From NCBI GenBank assembly GCA_044227705.1, contig JBGAWE010000009.1, positions 1-40,845 on the forward strand: DNA of 40,845 nucleotides, written 5' to 3'. This DNA is from JANOQP01 sp044227705. GTDB lineage: Bacteria > Bacteroidota > Bacteroidia > Chitinophagales > Saprospiraceae. The notes beneath the pieces are model-generated. The model saw only the letters and a list, made by a program, of their open reading frames with translations. It searched no databases and had not been told where the DNA came from. Positions 1-8,412 of this stretch are shown here, in pieces. How positions within the stretch are numbered: position 1 is the stretch's first letter; every line of letters starts with the position of its first letter. The position numbers and the translations under genes are program-made.

Positions 1-985
1 AGCCGAGGCCGGTAAAGCGGCGGTGCTCCATCAAAAAACTCGACCACCCGCCCCCGTGCGAGACCATCCGGTGGCCGCCGAAAGACTTGAGCAGGAGGCC
101 CGCGCCGTAGTTCGTCGGGCTGCCGTCGAGGAGGCTGCCGGTGGTCTCCATCTCTTTCGCGATGCCGAGTTCGTTGGTGTAAAAGCTCTGGTCCCAGCGG
201 AAAAAGTCGTGCATCGTGGTCTGCACACCTGTCGCGCCGAGGGCGTTGGGCGTGGGTTTGGTGTGCTTGAAGCGGCTGGTTTTGGGTTGAAATTCATAGG
301 AGGTCGTCCCGTCGGGCAGGCCATCGGCTTCTTTTTGGAAGAAATTGGTGCTGTTCATGCCGAGCGGGCCAAAGATGTTTTTCACACAAAACTCGTGCAT
401 CGACAGGCCCGAAACGCGCTCGACGACCATCGCCAGCAGCATGTATGCCGTGTTGCAATAGATGAAATCGCTACCCGGCTGGAAGGACAGGGCGGGCGCG
501 GCGCGGAGCTTTTTGACCATCGGGCCGAAGTCGCAGAGCTTGTCCTTGTATCGACCCTGCATCACGGCAACCTCGAAATGGTCGGGGATGCCGCTCACAT
601 GGCCCAGCAAGTGGCGCAAAGTGACCGTCGCGCCGAAGTCGGGAAGCTCGGGCAGGTGTTTTTGGACTGGGTCGTGGAGGTCGAGAAGGCCCCTTTTTTC
701 CAAAAGAAGAATGGCCGCGGCGGTGAACTGCTTCGTGACCGAGCCGACGTTGAACATCGTGGCCGGGCCGATGCGCAGGCCCTTTTCGAGGTTGGCCATG
801 CCGCGCTGCCGCTCGTAGACCACTTTCCCGTCGAAAATGACCATGACGGAAAAGCCGGGCTGGTCGGGGCGGTATTTTTCGTTCAACACGATGCTGTCGA
901 CGGCGGCCGTCAGCGGCCAGGTTTGCTGGGCAGGCAGGGCGGCATGTATGCTGGCCAAAAGCAGGAATAGGATGGTCTTTTTCAT
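1..985 (-). CDS. Serine hydrolase, class C beta-lactamase/D-alanyl-D-alanine carboxypeptidase family (3' end outside window)
   Basis: Reading the minus strand from the ATG at 985 gives an open frame that runs off the left edge; about 328 residues are visible. It begins with a signal peptide (MKKTILFLLLASIHAALPAQ), so the enzyme is exported. Penicillin-binding-protein-type motifs are in order: SxxK as SVTK around residue 80, YxN as YCN around residue 175, and an HGGG segment near residue 310 in the place of the KTG/HxG box. These make it a beta-lactamase-like serine hydrolase acting on peptidoglycan peptides, D-amino-acid peptides or esters; the real substrate cannot be read from sequence. It is divergent from the TIM-barrel gene at 1068, with only 82 bases between the two starts. 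The C-terminus, where such proteins may carry extra domains, lies outside the window. Confidence 0.88.
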   Translation of the reverse strand, partial: MKKTILFLLLASIHAALPAQQTWPLTAAVDSIVLNEKYRPDQPGFSVMVIFDGKVVYERQRGMANLEKGLRIGPATMFNVGSVTKQFTAAAILLLEKRGLLDLHDPVQKHLPELPDFGATVTLRHLLGHVSGIPDHFEVAVMQGRYKDKLCDFGPMVKKLRAAPALSFQPGSDFIYCNTAYMLLAMVVERVSGLSMHEFCVKNIFGPLGMNSTNFFQKEADGLPDGTTSYEFQPKTSRFKHTKPTPNALGATGVQTTMHDFFRWDQSFYTNELGIAKEMETTGSLLDGSPTNYGAGLLLKSFGGHRMVSHGGGWSSFLMEHRRFTGLG

Positions 986-1067
986 GTGCCGGATTTTTCT
1001 GTTGGCGAAAAAAGAGACTTTCGCCACGCCACTCGCTGCCACCTCTCACAACAAAAAAGTCTCTCGC

Positions 1068-2120
1068 ATGAAGACCATGAAAGGCCCCGCCATCTTCCTC
1101 GCCCAGTTCATGGGCGACGCCGCGCCGTTCAACAGCCTCGAAACCGTCTGCCGATGGGCGGCCGGCCTGGGCTACAAGGCCGTCCAAATCCCGACCTGGG
1201 ACGCGCGGCTCATCGACCTGAAGCTCGCCGCCGAGTCGAAAACCTATGCCGACGAATTGCGCGGGCGCGTCGAAAGCTGCGGCGTTCAGATCTCGGAACT
1301 GTCGACGCACTTGCAGGGACAGCTCGTCGCCGTCCACCCGGCGTATGATTTGATGTTCGACGCTTTTGCCCCAAAAGAGGTCCACGGCAAGCCCGCCGAG
1401 CGGACGAAATGGGCCGTCGAGCAGGTCGTGAATGCGGCCCGCGCCTCTCGGAACCTGGGGCTGGAGGCCCACGCGACCTTTTCGGGTGCCCTCATCTGGC
1501 ACACCGTCTACCCGTGGCCGCAGCGGCCGCAGGGCTTGGTCGAGGCGGGATTTGCCGAGCTTGCCCGCCGCTGGACGCCGATTCTGGACAAGTTCGACCG
1601 GGCCGGGGTCGATTGCTGCTATGAAATACACCCCGGCGAAGACCTGCACGACGGGGCGACCTTCGAGCTGTTCCTCGCCGCGACGGGCAACCACGCGCGC
1701 TGCCGAATCCTCTACGATCCGAGTCATTTCGTGCTCCAACAGCTCGACTACCTGGCCTACATCGACCATTACCACGAGTTCATCAAGATGTTCCATGTGA
1801 AAGATGCCGAGTTCCGGCCGACAGGCAAATCGGGCGTCTACGGCGGCTTCCAGGACTGGGTCGACCGGCCTGGCCGCTTCCGCTCGCCGGGCGACGGGCA
1901 GGTCGATTTCAAGTCGATTTTCTCCAAGCTGGCCCAATACGGCTACGACGGCTGGGCCGTCCTCGAGTGGGAGTGCTGCATCAAGGACGCGGCCGAGGGG
2001 GCCAGGGAGGGCGCGCCGTTCATCCGCGACCATATCATCAAAGTGACGGAACGGGCTTTTGACGACTTCGCGGGAGGGGAGGTCGACGAGGGGCTTTTGA
2101 GGAGAATCATCGGCATTTGA
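1068..2120 (+). CDS. Sugar phosphate isomerase/epimerase family protein (xylose isomerase-like TIM barrel)
   Basis: A 350-residue cytoplasmic protein starting at ATG 1068 (MKTMKGPAIFLAQF). The frame stays open upstream, but that stretch overlaps the divergent hydrolase and does not look like protein. Family features are the N-terminal barrel segment, a central CCYEIHPGEDLHDG strand that supplies a Glu metal ligand, YDPSHF (Asp/His ligands), FHVKDAEF (His) and a final LEWECC strand (Glu). This set is typical of divalent-metal AP-endonuclease-2/xylose-isomerase-like enzymes that isomerise or epimerise sugars or inositols. The length fits the oxidoreductase-associated subgroup of this family in Bacteroidota. 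No partner dehydrogenase is adjacent, so the substrate is unknown. Upstream lies an 82-bp divergent region without a clear consensus promoter. Confidence 0.85.
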   Translation: MKTMKGPAIFLAQFMGDAAPFNSLETVCRWAAGLGYKAVQIPTWDARLIDLKLAAESKTYADELRGRVESCGVQISELSTHLQGQLVAVHPAYDLMFDAFAPKEVHGKPAERTKWAVEQVVNAARASRNLGLEAHATFSGALIWHTVYPWPQRPQGLVEAGFAELARRWTPILDKFDRAGVDCCYEIHPGEDLHDGATFELFLAATGNHARCRILYDPSHFVLQQLDYLAYIDHYHEFIKMFHVKDAEFRPTGKSGVYGGFQDWVDRPGRFRSPGDGQVDFKSIFSKLAQYGYDGWAVLEWECCIKDAAEGAREGAPFIRDHIIKVTERAFDDFAGGEVDEGLLRRIIGI

Positions 2121-2337
2121 GCGGCATCGGCGATGATGGCAGTTGACCAACATATTCGAGCTGCCCGACCGCGGGATCGCCGAAGTCCACAAAAAAGATG
2201 GGACATCGAGGCCATTTCCGGTTCATCAAGCAAGAACCCGACTTCCCGCCCCTCGCCTTTTTCCAGCTTTTGAAAAAATGCCAGCCCCAGACCGAAATAT
2301 CCGCTCCCGGTTGGCGCCGTCGAAATGCGGCGTTTTC

Positions 2338-2345
2338 TAACTTTG
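2338..2345 (+). promoter_or_regulatory. Bacteroidota-type -7 promoter element (TAACTTTG)
   Basis: TAACTTTG matches the Bacteroidota housekeeping-sigma -7 consensus TAnnTTTG exactly. It lies 47 bases upstream of the ATG at 2393, giving an expected 5' leader of about 40 nt. A TTGG sits 23 bases further upstream, a little farther than the usual -33 spacing. The rest of the 2121-2392 intergenic stretch shows no convincing gene; short open frames there look random. Confidence 0.55.
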
Positions 2346-2392
2346 CTTGACGAAAAAAGACCGAGTCCCACACTTTCAAATCGTCTTTTCTT

Positions 2393-3079
2393 ATGCAAAA
2401 AAGCTACACCCTTCTCATTTTGCTCGCCCTCGCATCCTTCCGCCTCGGGGCGCAGAGCATCTCCGCCACGCAGACCAACTTCGACATCACCGTCAAAGCC
2501 GACGTCGTCGAGGGGGGCATCGAGACGAACATCACGAACAATTCCTCCTCGACCATCACCCTCGCCTGGACGCGCACGGTCATCTGCACGAGCAGCCCCG
2601 TGTGGTCGAGCTACGTCTGCGACCCCAACCTCTGCTACGGCGACGCAACCAGCCAGAGCGTGCTCGACATCGAGCTTGGCCCCGGCCAGACGGGCCTGTT
2701 CACCTTCCATGTGAAGCCGAACGGTGTCTTCGGCGACGGCGAGTTTCAGATCAACGTCTACGAGATCGCCAACCCCGACAACCACGTCAACCTCGTCGTC
2801 AAGGTCAACGGCGCCGCTTGCTCCTCGAACACCAACGAGCCGACGGCCGCCTCGGTCGTCCTCGCGCCGAACCCGGCGACCGACCACTTCCGCCTCGTCA
2901 ACGGCGACGGGGTGGCCGCCATCAACCTCCTCACGCTCGATGGCCGCCTGGTCGAGCACTTCGAGGCCGCGCCCGACCAGACCTACTCGCTCGGCAGCCT
3001 GCCGACGGCCAACTACGTCGTCGCCCTCCTCGACCGCGACGGGCGGACACTTCGGGTCATGCAGTTGAAGAAACAGTGA
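2393..3079 (+). CDS. Secreted protein with C-terminal T9SS type A sorting domain
   Basis: A 228-residue exported protein. Residues 1-20 form a signal peptide ending in a GAQ cleavage context. Residues 21-140 are a beta-rich, Thr/Ser/Asn-rich domain with Cys pairs (CTSS, CDPNLCYG) that may form disulfides; it looks like an immunoglobulin-like fold but I do not recognise a named family. From about residue 145 there is a T9SS type A C-terminal domain: the APNPATDHFRL signature, then a LLTLDGRLVEHF strand and an ending rich in Leu/Lys (LRVMQLKKQ). Such domains direct proteins through the outer membrane and are cleaved by PorU. The function of the passenger domain is unknown. A consensus promoter precedes the gene and a hairpin follows it. 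Confidence 0.88.
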   Translation: MQKSYTLLILLALASFRLGAQSISATQTNFDITVKADVVEGGIETNITNNSSSTITLAWTRTVICTSSPVWSSYVCDPNLCYGDATSQSVLDIELGPGQTGLFTFHVKPNGVFGDGEFQINVYEIANPDNHVNLVVKVNGAACSSNTNEPTAASVVLAPNPATDHFRLVNGDGVAAINLLTLDGRLVEHFEAAPDQTYSLGSLPTANYVVALLDRDGRTLRVMQLKKQ

Positions 3080-3086
3080 ACCTCTT

Positions 3087-3146
3087 TGTGTCCCGAAGCT
3101 CCGGCTTCGGGAGCGATTTCGCCCGAGGTTGAAGCCTCGGGACACA
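3087..3146. repeat. 60-bp palindromic intergenic element (outer arms TGTGTCCCGA/TCGGGACACA)
   Basis: A 10-bp outer inverted repeat (3087-3096 and 3137-3146) encloses two smaller arms: CCCGAAGCTCCGGCTTCGGG is nearly self-complementary, and CCCGAGG...CCTCGGG pairs around TTGAAG. It starts 8 bases after a stop codon, as REP/BIME-like dispersed elements often do. No second copy is present in this window, so a dispersed nature is inference. Confidence 0.5.
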
Positions 3147-3180
3147 AGCCCCCGGCCGTCAACACGATGGTCGGGGGCTT
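3146..3180 (+). terminator. Hairpin terminator after the T9SS protein gene
   Basis: AAGCCCCCG (3146-3154) pairs perfectly with CGGGGGCTT (3172-3180). The tail after it (GTAGTTTCGC) is only weakly T-rich, so termination may be partial and the downstream amidohydrolase may be reached by read-through. The hairpin directly abuts the palindromic element. Confidence 0.55.
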
Positions 3181-3210
3181 GTAGTTTCGCCCGGTATTAG
3201 TTGAAAAAAG

Positions 3211-4392
3211 ATGCTCGAAGAAGTCCAAAAACTCGCCGCAGACCTCTTGCCCGAGGCCGTCGCCTGCCGCCGCCACCTGCACAGCAACCCCGAGTTGAGC
3301 TTCGAGGAGGTGGCGACAAGCCGTTTCATCGCCCAAAAACTGACAGAATGGGGCATCCCCCACTCCACCGGCTGGGGCGGCGGCACAGGCATCGTCGGCA
3401 AGATCGAGGGCCGCAACCCCGGGCGGCGAACCGTCGCCCTCCGCGCCGACTTCGACGCGCTCCCGATTTTGGAGGAGAGCGACACCGACTACAAAAGCCA
3501 AAACCCCGGCGTCATGCACGCCTGCGGCCACGACGCGCACACGGCCAGCCTGCTGACCGCCGCCCGCATCCTCCACGACCTTCGCGGAAAATTCGACGGG
3601 ACGATCCGCCTCGTCTTCCAGCCCGGCGAGGAGAAGCTGCCCGGCGGCGCGTCCATCATGATAAAAGAGGGCGTTTTGAAAAGCCCGCGCCCGGCCGCCA
3701 TGTTCGGCCAGCACGTCCACCCGAGCCTCCCGGCGGGGCAGATCGGGGTGCAGGAGGGTGTTTTCATGGCCTCCGCCGACGAAATCTACCTCACCATAAA
3801 AGGTCGCGGGGGCCATGCCGCCATGCCGCACGACTGTGTCGACTCGGTCGCGGCGGCCGCTCAGGTCGTGGTCGCGCTGCAAAGCCTCGTCTCGCGGATG
3901 GCCAACCCGGCCGTCCCGTCGGTCTTGAGTTTTGGAAAAATCGACTCGGTGGGCGGCGCGACGAACGTCCTGCCCGGCGCGGTCAAACTGGCTGGCACCT
4001 TCCGAACGATGGACGAAAAATGGCGCGCCGACGCCCATCGCCGCATCAAAAACCTGGCTGAAAAGACCGCCGCCGCCCACGGCGCAACGTGCGACGTTGA
4101 CATCCGCGTCGGTTACCCGGTGCTTTTCAACGACCCGGTTTTGACCCGAAAACTGCGCGAGGCGGCCGTCAAATTCCTCGGCAAGGCCAACGTCCACGAC
4201 CTGCCGATCCGCATGACGGCAGAGGATTTCGCCTTCTATTCTCAAAAAGTCCCGGCCTGCTTCTGGCGCCTTGGCACGGGCGGCGAGGCCGGACGCTGCA
4301 CCTCGCCAGTCCACACCCCGACATTTGACATCGACGAGCGGGCACTGGCCACCGGGGCGGGTTTGATGGCTTGGGCGGCGGTTTCGGCCTGA
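3211..4392 (+). CDS. M20 family metallo-amidohydrolase (N-acyl-amino-acid/hippurate hydrolase type)
   Basis: A 393-residue cytoplasmic zinc or manganese hydrolase of the M20D subgroup, which cleaves N-acyl amino acids or related amides. Metal-site motifs are in place: ACGHDAHTA near residue 102, QPGEEKLPGGA near residue 137 (general-base and metal Glu), GQHVHP near residue 167, and a C-terminal PVHTPTFDID His. The inserted dimerisation lid domain spans roughly residues 180-290 (GRGGHAAMPH). The length is normal for the family. The next gene, queG, starts only 24 bases after this stop and is probably co-transcribed. The actual substrate (acetylated, hippuryl or IAA-type conjugates) cannot be decided from sequence. 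Confidence 0.92.
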   Translation: MLEEVQKLAADLLPEAVACRRHLHSNPELSFEEVATSRFIAQKLTEWGIPHSTGWGGGTGIVGKIEGRNPGRRTVALRADFDALPILEESDTDYKSQNPGVMHACGHDAHTASLLTAARILHDLRGKFDGTIRLVFQPGEEKLPGGASIMIKEGVLKSPRPAAMFGQHVHPSLPAGQIGVQEGVFMASADEIYLTIKGRGGHAAMPHDCVDSVAAAAQVVVALQSLVSRMANPAVPSVLSFGKIDSVGGATNVLPGAVKLAGTFRTMDEKWRADAHRRIKNLAEKTAAAHGATCDVDIRVGYPVLFNDPVLTRKLREAAVKFLGKANVHDLPIRMTAEDFAFYSQKVPACFWRLGTGGEAGRCTSPVHTPTFDIDERALATGAGLMAWAAVSA

Positions 4393-4415
4393 TTTTTTTC
4401 AAAAAACAGCAAAAA

Positions 4416-5354
4416 ATGACCAACCCGGCCGCTCGCCATGCAGAGACAATCCGCGCCGAGGCCCGGCGGCTGGGCTTCGACCAGTGCGGCTTCGCCCGCG
4501 CCGAACGGCTCGACGACGAGGCCCGCCGCCTCGAACAGTGGCTCTCCTCCGGGGCGCACGGCCGCATGGGCTACATGGCCAACCACTTCGAGCTGCGCGT
4601 CGACCCGTGCCGGCTCGTGCCGGGCGCGAGGTCGGTCATCTGCCTCGCACACAACTATTTTCAGGAAGAAAAACAGGCCGACCCGACGGCCCCGAAGCTC
4701 GCCAGCTACGCCTTCGGCGAGGACTACCACCACGTTCTGAAAGAAAAGCTCCGCTCGCTGCTCGATTTCATGCGCCACGAAATCGGCGACATCGACGGCC
4801 GCTGCTTCGTCGACTCGGCCCCCGTCATGGAACGCGAATGGGCCGCTCGCGCGGGCCTCGGCTGGAACGGCCGCAACACGCTCACCATCCACCCCCGGCG
4901 CGGCTCCTATTTTTTTCTGGCCGAGATAATCTGCGACCTCGATCTGCCGCCCGACCCGCCCATCGGCGACCATTGCGGCACCTGCCGCCGCTGCATCGAG
5001 GCCTGCCCGACGGAGGCCATCTCGCCCGAGGGCTACTTTCTCGACGCCTCGAAGTGCATCAGCTACCTGACCATCGAGTTGAAAGAGGCCATCCCGCCCG
5101 AGTTTTCGGGCAAGATGGGCGGCTGGATGTTCGGCTGCGACGCCTGCCAGGAGGTCTGCCCCTGGAACCGATTCTCGAAAAAGACGGAGGAGCCGCGATT
5201 CGCCCCGCACCCCGACCTGCTCAGGATGACGCGCCGCGACTGGGCGGAAATCACGGAGGAGGTTTTCGGGAAGGTGTTCAAAAAATCGGCGGTAAAAAGG
5301 GCCAAGTTCGAGGGGCTGCTGCGCAACATCCGGTTTTTGGACGGCGAGGATTGA
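4416..5354 (+). CDS. queG: Epoxyqueuosine reductase
   Basis: A 312-residue enzyme that converts epoxyqueuosine to queuosine at the tRNA wobble position, using cobalamin and two [4Fe-4S] clusters. The N-terminal half is the QueG catalytic region, with VDSAPVMEREWA (catalytic Asp) and GLGWNGRNT. The C-terminal ferredoxin-like part has CGTCRRCIEACP near residue 187 and CDACQEVCPWN near residue 240, supplying the eight cluster cysteines. The ATG at 4416 was chosen over an in-frame ATG at 4371, which lies within the preceding gene. The protein ends soon after the second cluster, so it lacks the HEAT-like tail of longer QueG proteins; this short form is common. It converges on the decarboxylase gene across 41 bases with no obvious hairpin. 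Confidence 0.94.
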   Translation: MTNPAARHAETIRAEARRLGFDQCGFARAERLDDEARRLEQWLSSGAHGRMGYMANHFELRVDPCRLVPGARSVICLAHNYFQEEKQADPTAPKLASYAFGEDYHHVLKEKLRSLLDFMRHEIGDIDGRCFVDSAPVMEREWAARAGLGWNGRNTLTIHPRRGSYFFLAEIICDLDLPPDPPIGDHCGTCRRCIEACPTEAISPEGYFLDASKCISYLTIELKEAIPPEFSGKMGGWMFGCDACQEVCPWNRFSKKTEEPRFAPHPDLLRMTRRDWAEITEEVFGKVFKKSAVKRAKFEGLLRNIRFLDGED

Positions 5355-5395
5355 CCGCCTTTTTGAGCAAGGCCTGCTTTGTTCAACTGGGGTTT

Positions 5396-6877
5396 TCAGA
5401 AGAATTCCGTCATCACGCCGCGCCCGATTTCCAACACTTTCTCGACCAAAAGCTCGAAATCCTCCCGGCGGCTGCGGTGGTTGCAGATGGCCGCTCGGAT
5501 GGCGTACCGCCCGTGAATCATGGTGAAAGAAGGCACGGCCGCACCCGATTCGTGGAGGCGCATGAGGGTCTCCTTGTTCAAAAAATTGAGCTGTTCCGTC
5601 GCCAAATCGCGCCCGGCGGGGCGGAAGCGGAAGCAGCAGATGTTCATGGTGACGGGTGCGAGAAGCTCCAGTTCGGGCTGATTTTCAACGAGTTGCCCCA
5701 AAAAACGGGCCTGGGCGATGTTCTGCTCGACGAGCCGCGAAAAGGTCTCGACCCCATAAAGTTTGAACGACATCCAGCACTTCAGCGACTTGAAGCCGCG
5801 CGAAAGCTCGATGCCGTAGTTGGTCGACGGGTCGGGGCCGCTGGCCAGCCCGCGCTCGTGCGAGAGGAGGTAACTGGGCTGCATGGCGAACGCCGCCCTG
5901 TGCTTCGCCGCGTCGCGGAAAAGGACGCAGCCAACCTCGTAGTTGACATAGAGCCACTTGTGCAGGTCGAAGGCGACGCTGTCCGCCTGCTCGATGGCCT
6001 TCAAAGTTTGAGAGAACTCGGGGGCCAGCTTCGCAATCGCGCCGAAGGCCCCGTCGATGTGGAGCCAAAGCCCCTCGGCCCGGCAGAAATCGAGCATCTC
6101 GTCGAGCGGGTCGACGGCCCCGGTGTTGACCGTACCGGCCGTGCCGACGACGCAGAACGGCAGCAGCCCGGCCGCCCGGTCCTCGGCTACGAGGCGGCGC
6201 AGGTCGTCCATTTTCATCCTGAAATCGGCGTCGACCGGCACTTTTCGCATGAACTCCGCGCCGATGCCCGCGATTTCGGCCGCTTTTTGGAGGCAGGAAT
6301 GGGTCTCGGTCGAGGTGTACATGACGAGCTGGCCACTCGCGGCTTTCAGCCCCTTGCTCCTGATTTTTTCGGTTGAAAAAGAATTCCGCGCCACGAGGAT
6401 GCCCGTGATATTGGCAATCGAGCCGCCGCTCACAAGCATTCCGCTGCTGTCCGAGGGGAAGCCGAGCATGGCTTTGCACCAATCGATGACCTGCAAATCG
6501 ACGTAGCTGGCCGAGTGTTCGCCGATGGCGACATTGGAGTTCATCGTCGCGGCGAGGAAGTCGGCGAGGGCGCCCATCGGGGTGCCGTTTCCTTCCACAA
6601 AAGCCCAGAAGCGAGGGTGCGCGGCACCTTTTGGATAGGGAAAAACCTGCTGCAAAAAATCCGAATAGACCGCTTCGGCCGCTTGCGGCGCGACGGGCAG
6701 CGGCGCTTTCATCGCCTCGCGCACCGGCTCGGGGACGGGCTGCCACGCCGGTTTCTCGCGGATGTTTTCCATGAAGTCGAACATCTCGTCGACCATTCGG
6801 TGGCCGAGGCGGCGCATCGAGGGCCAGTCGGCTGGGTCGAGGGAGGTTTCGCGGGCGAGGATTTTTTCAAAGTCCAT
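5396..6877 (-). CDS. PLP-dependent group II amino-acid decarboxylase (aromatic-L-amino-acid decarboxylase-like)
   Basis: A 493-residue cytoplasmic enzyme with the fold-type I PLP decarboxylase pattern. An N-terminal DPADWPSMRRLGHRMVDE segment is typical of the group. A His that stacks on PLP sits in STETHSC near residue 192, the cofactor-binding Asp lies in HIDGAFGA near residue 272, and the Schiff-base Lys is in DLHKWLYVNYEVG near residue 308. Members release CO2 from aromatic amino acids, glutamate or related substrates; the substrate here is not assignable. It starts 15 bases downstream of the DUF1203 gene, which follows the ada-like gene, so the three probably form one minus-strand operon. 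Confidence 0.9.
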   Translation of the reverse strand: MDFEKILARETSLDPADWPSMRRLGHRMVDEMFDFMENIREKPAWQPVPEPVREAMKAPLPVAPQAAEAVYSDFLQQVFPYPKGAAHPRFWAFVEGNGTPMGALADFLAATMNSNVAIGEHSASYVDLQVIDWCKAMLGFPSDSSGMLVSGGSIANITGILVARNSFSTEKIRSKGLKAASGQLVMYTSTETHSCLQKAAEIAGIGAEFMRKVPVDADFRMKMDDLRRLVAEDRAAGLLPFCVVGTAGTVNTGAVDPLDEMLDFCRAEGLWLHIDGAFGAIAKLAPEFSQTLKAIEQADSVAFDLHKWLYVNYEVGCVLFRDAAKHRAAFAMQPSYLLSHERGLASGPDPSTNYGIELSRGFKSLKCWMSFKLYGVETFSRLVEQNIAQARFLGQLVENQPELELLAPVTMNICCFRFRPAGRDLATEQLNFLNKETLMRLHESGAAVPSFTMIHGRYAIRAAICNHRSRREDFELLVEKVLEIGRGVMTEFF

Positions 6878-6892
6878 CGGAGGAAAGTTGGT

Positions 6893-7366
6893 TCAGGCGC
6901 GGTCGGCACGGCAGGCAAAGCAGCCCGGTTTCGCGTTGTGGATGTGGACGTACTCAACCACCTCGTCGGCAAAAAGTTGGCGCAGTGCCGTGGCGACTCC
7001 CGCGCCCTCGACCACGGTCGCGCCGACCATCATCGCCCGGCGGTCGTAGCCGCGCAGCGAGAGGAGGCGGGTGAGGAGCTTTTGTGGCACCTCGTTGACG
7101 ACGGGCGCGGCCATTTTGGCCTGTTTTCGAACGAAAATCGGCCCCGAGGCGCGGTACGGGGAGCCGACCTCGTGGTGGGCGAATGGCAGCAGGACGACCT
7201 CCTCGCCCACCTCCGCGTCGGCGAGGCTGACGCGGCAGGGGAAGCCGGGCTTCTTGTCGGCGGTCATGCGGGCGGCACCTGCGGCGGCCAGTTGCTCGTC
7301 GGTCATGTGGAAGAAAGGCTCGAACGGCTCCGTCGGCAGGGCCGTGATGCGGAAATCTGTGCTCAC
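6893..7366 (-). CDS. DUF1203 family protein
   Basis: A 157-residue protein that fits the DUF1203 pattern: an FRITALP N-terminus, PGFPCRVSLADAEVGEEV in the middle, GPIFVR, and a His/Asn-rich C-terminus ending HNAKPGCFACRADRA. The family has no established biochemical role. The frame extends upstream to an ATG at 7429, inside the preceding gene. The GTG at 7366 places the FRITALP motif at residue 4 and avoids that overlap, so it is preferred. The conserved Cys and His residues hint at metal or redox chemistry, but that is inference. It sits between the alkylation-repair gene and the decarboxylase with short gaps. Confidence 0.75.
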   Translation of the reverse strand: MSTDFRITALPTEPFEPFFHMTDEQLAAAGAARMTADKKPGFPCRVSLADAEVGEEVVLLPFAHHEVGSPYRASGPIFVRKQAKMAAPVVNEVPQKLLTRLLSLRGYDRRAMMVGATVVEGAGVATALRQLFADEVVEYVHIHNAKPGCFACRADRA

Positions 7367-7398
7367 TGTTGAGAAATTTTTGTCGTGAAAAACCGGCC

Positions 7399-8241
7399 TC
7401 AGGCCGCCTCCGAGCGTGCGGCCTCCCACCCGATGATGGCCGCCTTCCGCGCCGCCGACCAGCGGTACTCGCCGAAGGCCCCCGTCTTTTTGATGACGCG
7501 GTGGCAGGGGATGAGGTAGCCGACCGGGTTCTGCCCGATGGCCGTGCCCACCGCCCGCGACGCGCCCGGCTGCCCGATTTCAGCGGCCACTTGATCGTAG
7601 CTGACCAGCCGGCCTTCGGGGATTCGGAGGAGCGCCTCCCAGACTTTCAACTGGAACGGAGTGCCGCGCAACAGGAGGCGCAGCTCATCAGGCATGGTAG
7701 GTTTTGGAGAAAACACCTTCTCGTAAATCGTTGAAAGCGAGTCGGTTGCGTTCTCGAATCGAGCGTTCGGCCAATCGCGGTGGAGGATGGCCTCGGCCTC
7801 GGCGGGTCGTTCGGGGAAGTCGAGGCGGCAGATTTTCCCGTCGACGGCGGCGAGGAGGCAAGGCCCGAACCGGCTCTCGAAAAGCCCCCAGCGGATGGTG
7901 CGGCCCGCCCCGCCGAGCTTGAACTCGCCGGGCGTCATGCCCTCGATTTTGACGAAGAGGTCGTGCAGGCGACTGGTGCCGGAGAGGCCCGTCTCGTGCG
8001 CGACGCGGTCGAGCGGCAAAGCGCGGCGGAGCTGCTCCTTCGCGTGGCCGAGCGAGAGGAACTGCGTGAACTTCTTCGGGCTGACCCCCGCCCACTCCGT
8101 GAACATCCGCTGGAAGTGGAACTCCGAGAGGTGGACGTGCCGCGCCGCCTCGGCGAGGCTGGGCTGCCGCTGGAAGTTGGCCGCGAGGAAAGAAATGGCC
8201 TCGGCGATGGTCTGGAAAGCGTGTGTTTGACTGTCGGCCAT
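7399..8241 (-). CDS. AraC-type HTH plus methylated-DNA-protein-cysteine methyltransferase (Ada-like without the Zn domain)
   Basis: A 280-residue two-domain protein. Residues 10-110 form an AraC/XylS DNA-binding domain (SLAEAARHVHLSEFHFQRMF; GMTPGEFK). Residues about 120-275 are an Ogt/AGT O6-alkylguanine transferase, with the acceptor Cys in IPCHRVI near residue 245, the RAVGTAIGQNP helix and a GEYRW segment. It removes alkyl groups from O6-guanine or O4-thymine by irreversible self-alkylation. The N-terminal phosphotriester-repair Zn-Cys domain of E. coli Ada is absent, so classical methylation-triggered autoactivation is unlikely. It is the first gene of the operon leading to the DUF1203 and decarboxylase genes and has a perfect TAnnTTTG box upstream. 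Confidence 0.92.
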   Translation of the reverse strand: MADSQTHAFQTIAEAISFLAANFQRQPSLAEAARHVHLSEFHFQRMFTEWAGVSPKKFTQFLSLGHAKEQLRRALPLDRVAHETGLSGTSRLHDLFVKIEGMTPGEFKLGGAGRTIRWGLFESRFGPCLLAAVDGKICRLDFPERPAEAEAILHRDWPNARFENATDSLSTIYEKVFSPKPTMPDELRLLLRGTPFQLKVWEALLRIPEGRLVSYDQVAAEIGQPGASRAVGTAIGQNPVGYLIPCHRVIKKTGAFGEYRWSAARKAAIIGWEAARSEAA

Positions 8242-8264
8242 GATGGTGGGCGGTTTTGTTGCGA

Positions 8265-8272
8265 CAAAAGTA
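8265..8272 (-). promoter_or_regulatory. -7 promoter element (TACTTTTG) for the ada-like operon
   Basis: On the minus strand TACTTTTG matches TAnnTTTG exactly and lies 23 bases upstream of the ATG at 8241. A TTTC sits about 20 bases further upstream in the -33 position. This would drive 8241 to 5396. Confidence 0.55.
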
Positions 8273-8412
8273 GAGGGGTGAGGAGGGGTGGGAAACCCGA
8301 TTCTTGCGGAGTTTGAGGGCGGTTTTTTCAGGCAGAACCATGATTATGGGAGAATATTCACCTACTCCGGTGTTGGGATTGGACGCATTGCCCTAACCAA
8401 TAGTTTCCAACA

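Noticed and set aside
471..2192. Long minus-strand open frame of 573 codons
   Set aside because: It is antisense to the TIM-barrel gene and overlaps the serine hydrolase in another frame; its composition (Arg/Pro/Ala-rich, no motifs) is that of a shadow frame in GC-rich DNA.
2121..2392. Possible small gene or gene remnant between the TIM-barrel gene and the T9SS protein gene
   Set aside because: Frames of 65-90 codons exist on both strands but have no family resemblance or start context; a promoter at 2338 occupies part of it.
4484..6376. Plus-strand 630-codon frame
   Set aside because: It is out of frame with queG and antisense to the decarboxylase, with Arg-rich low-information composition.
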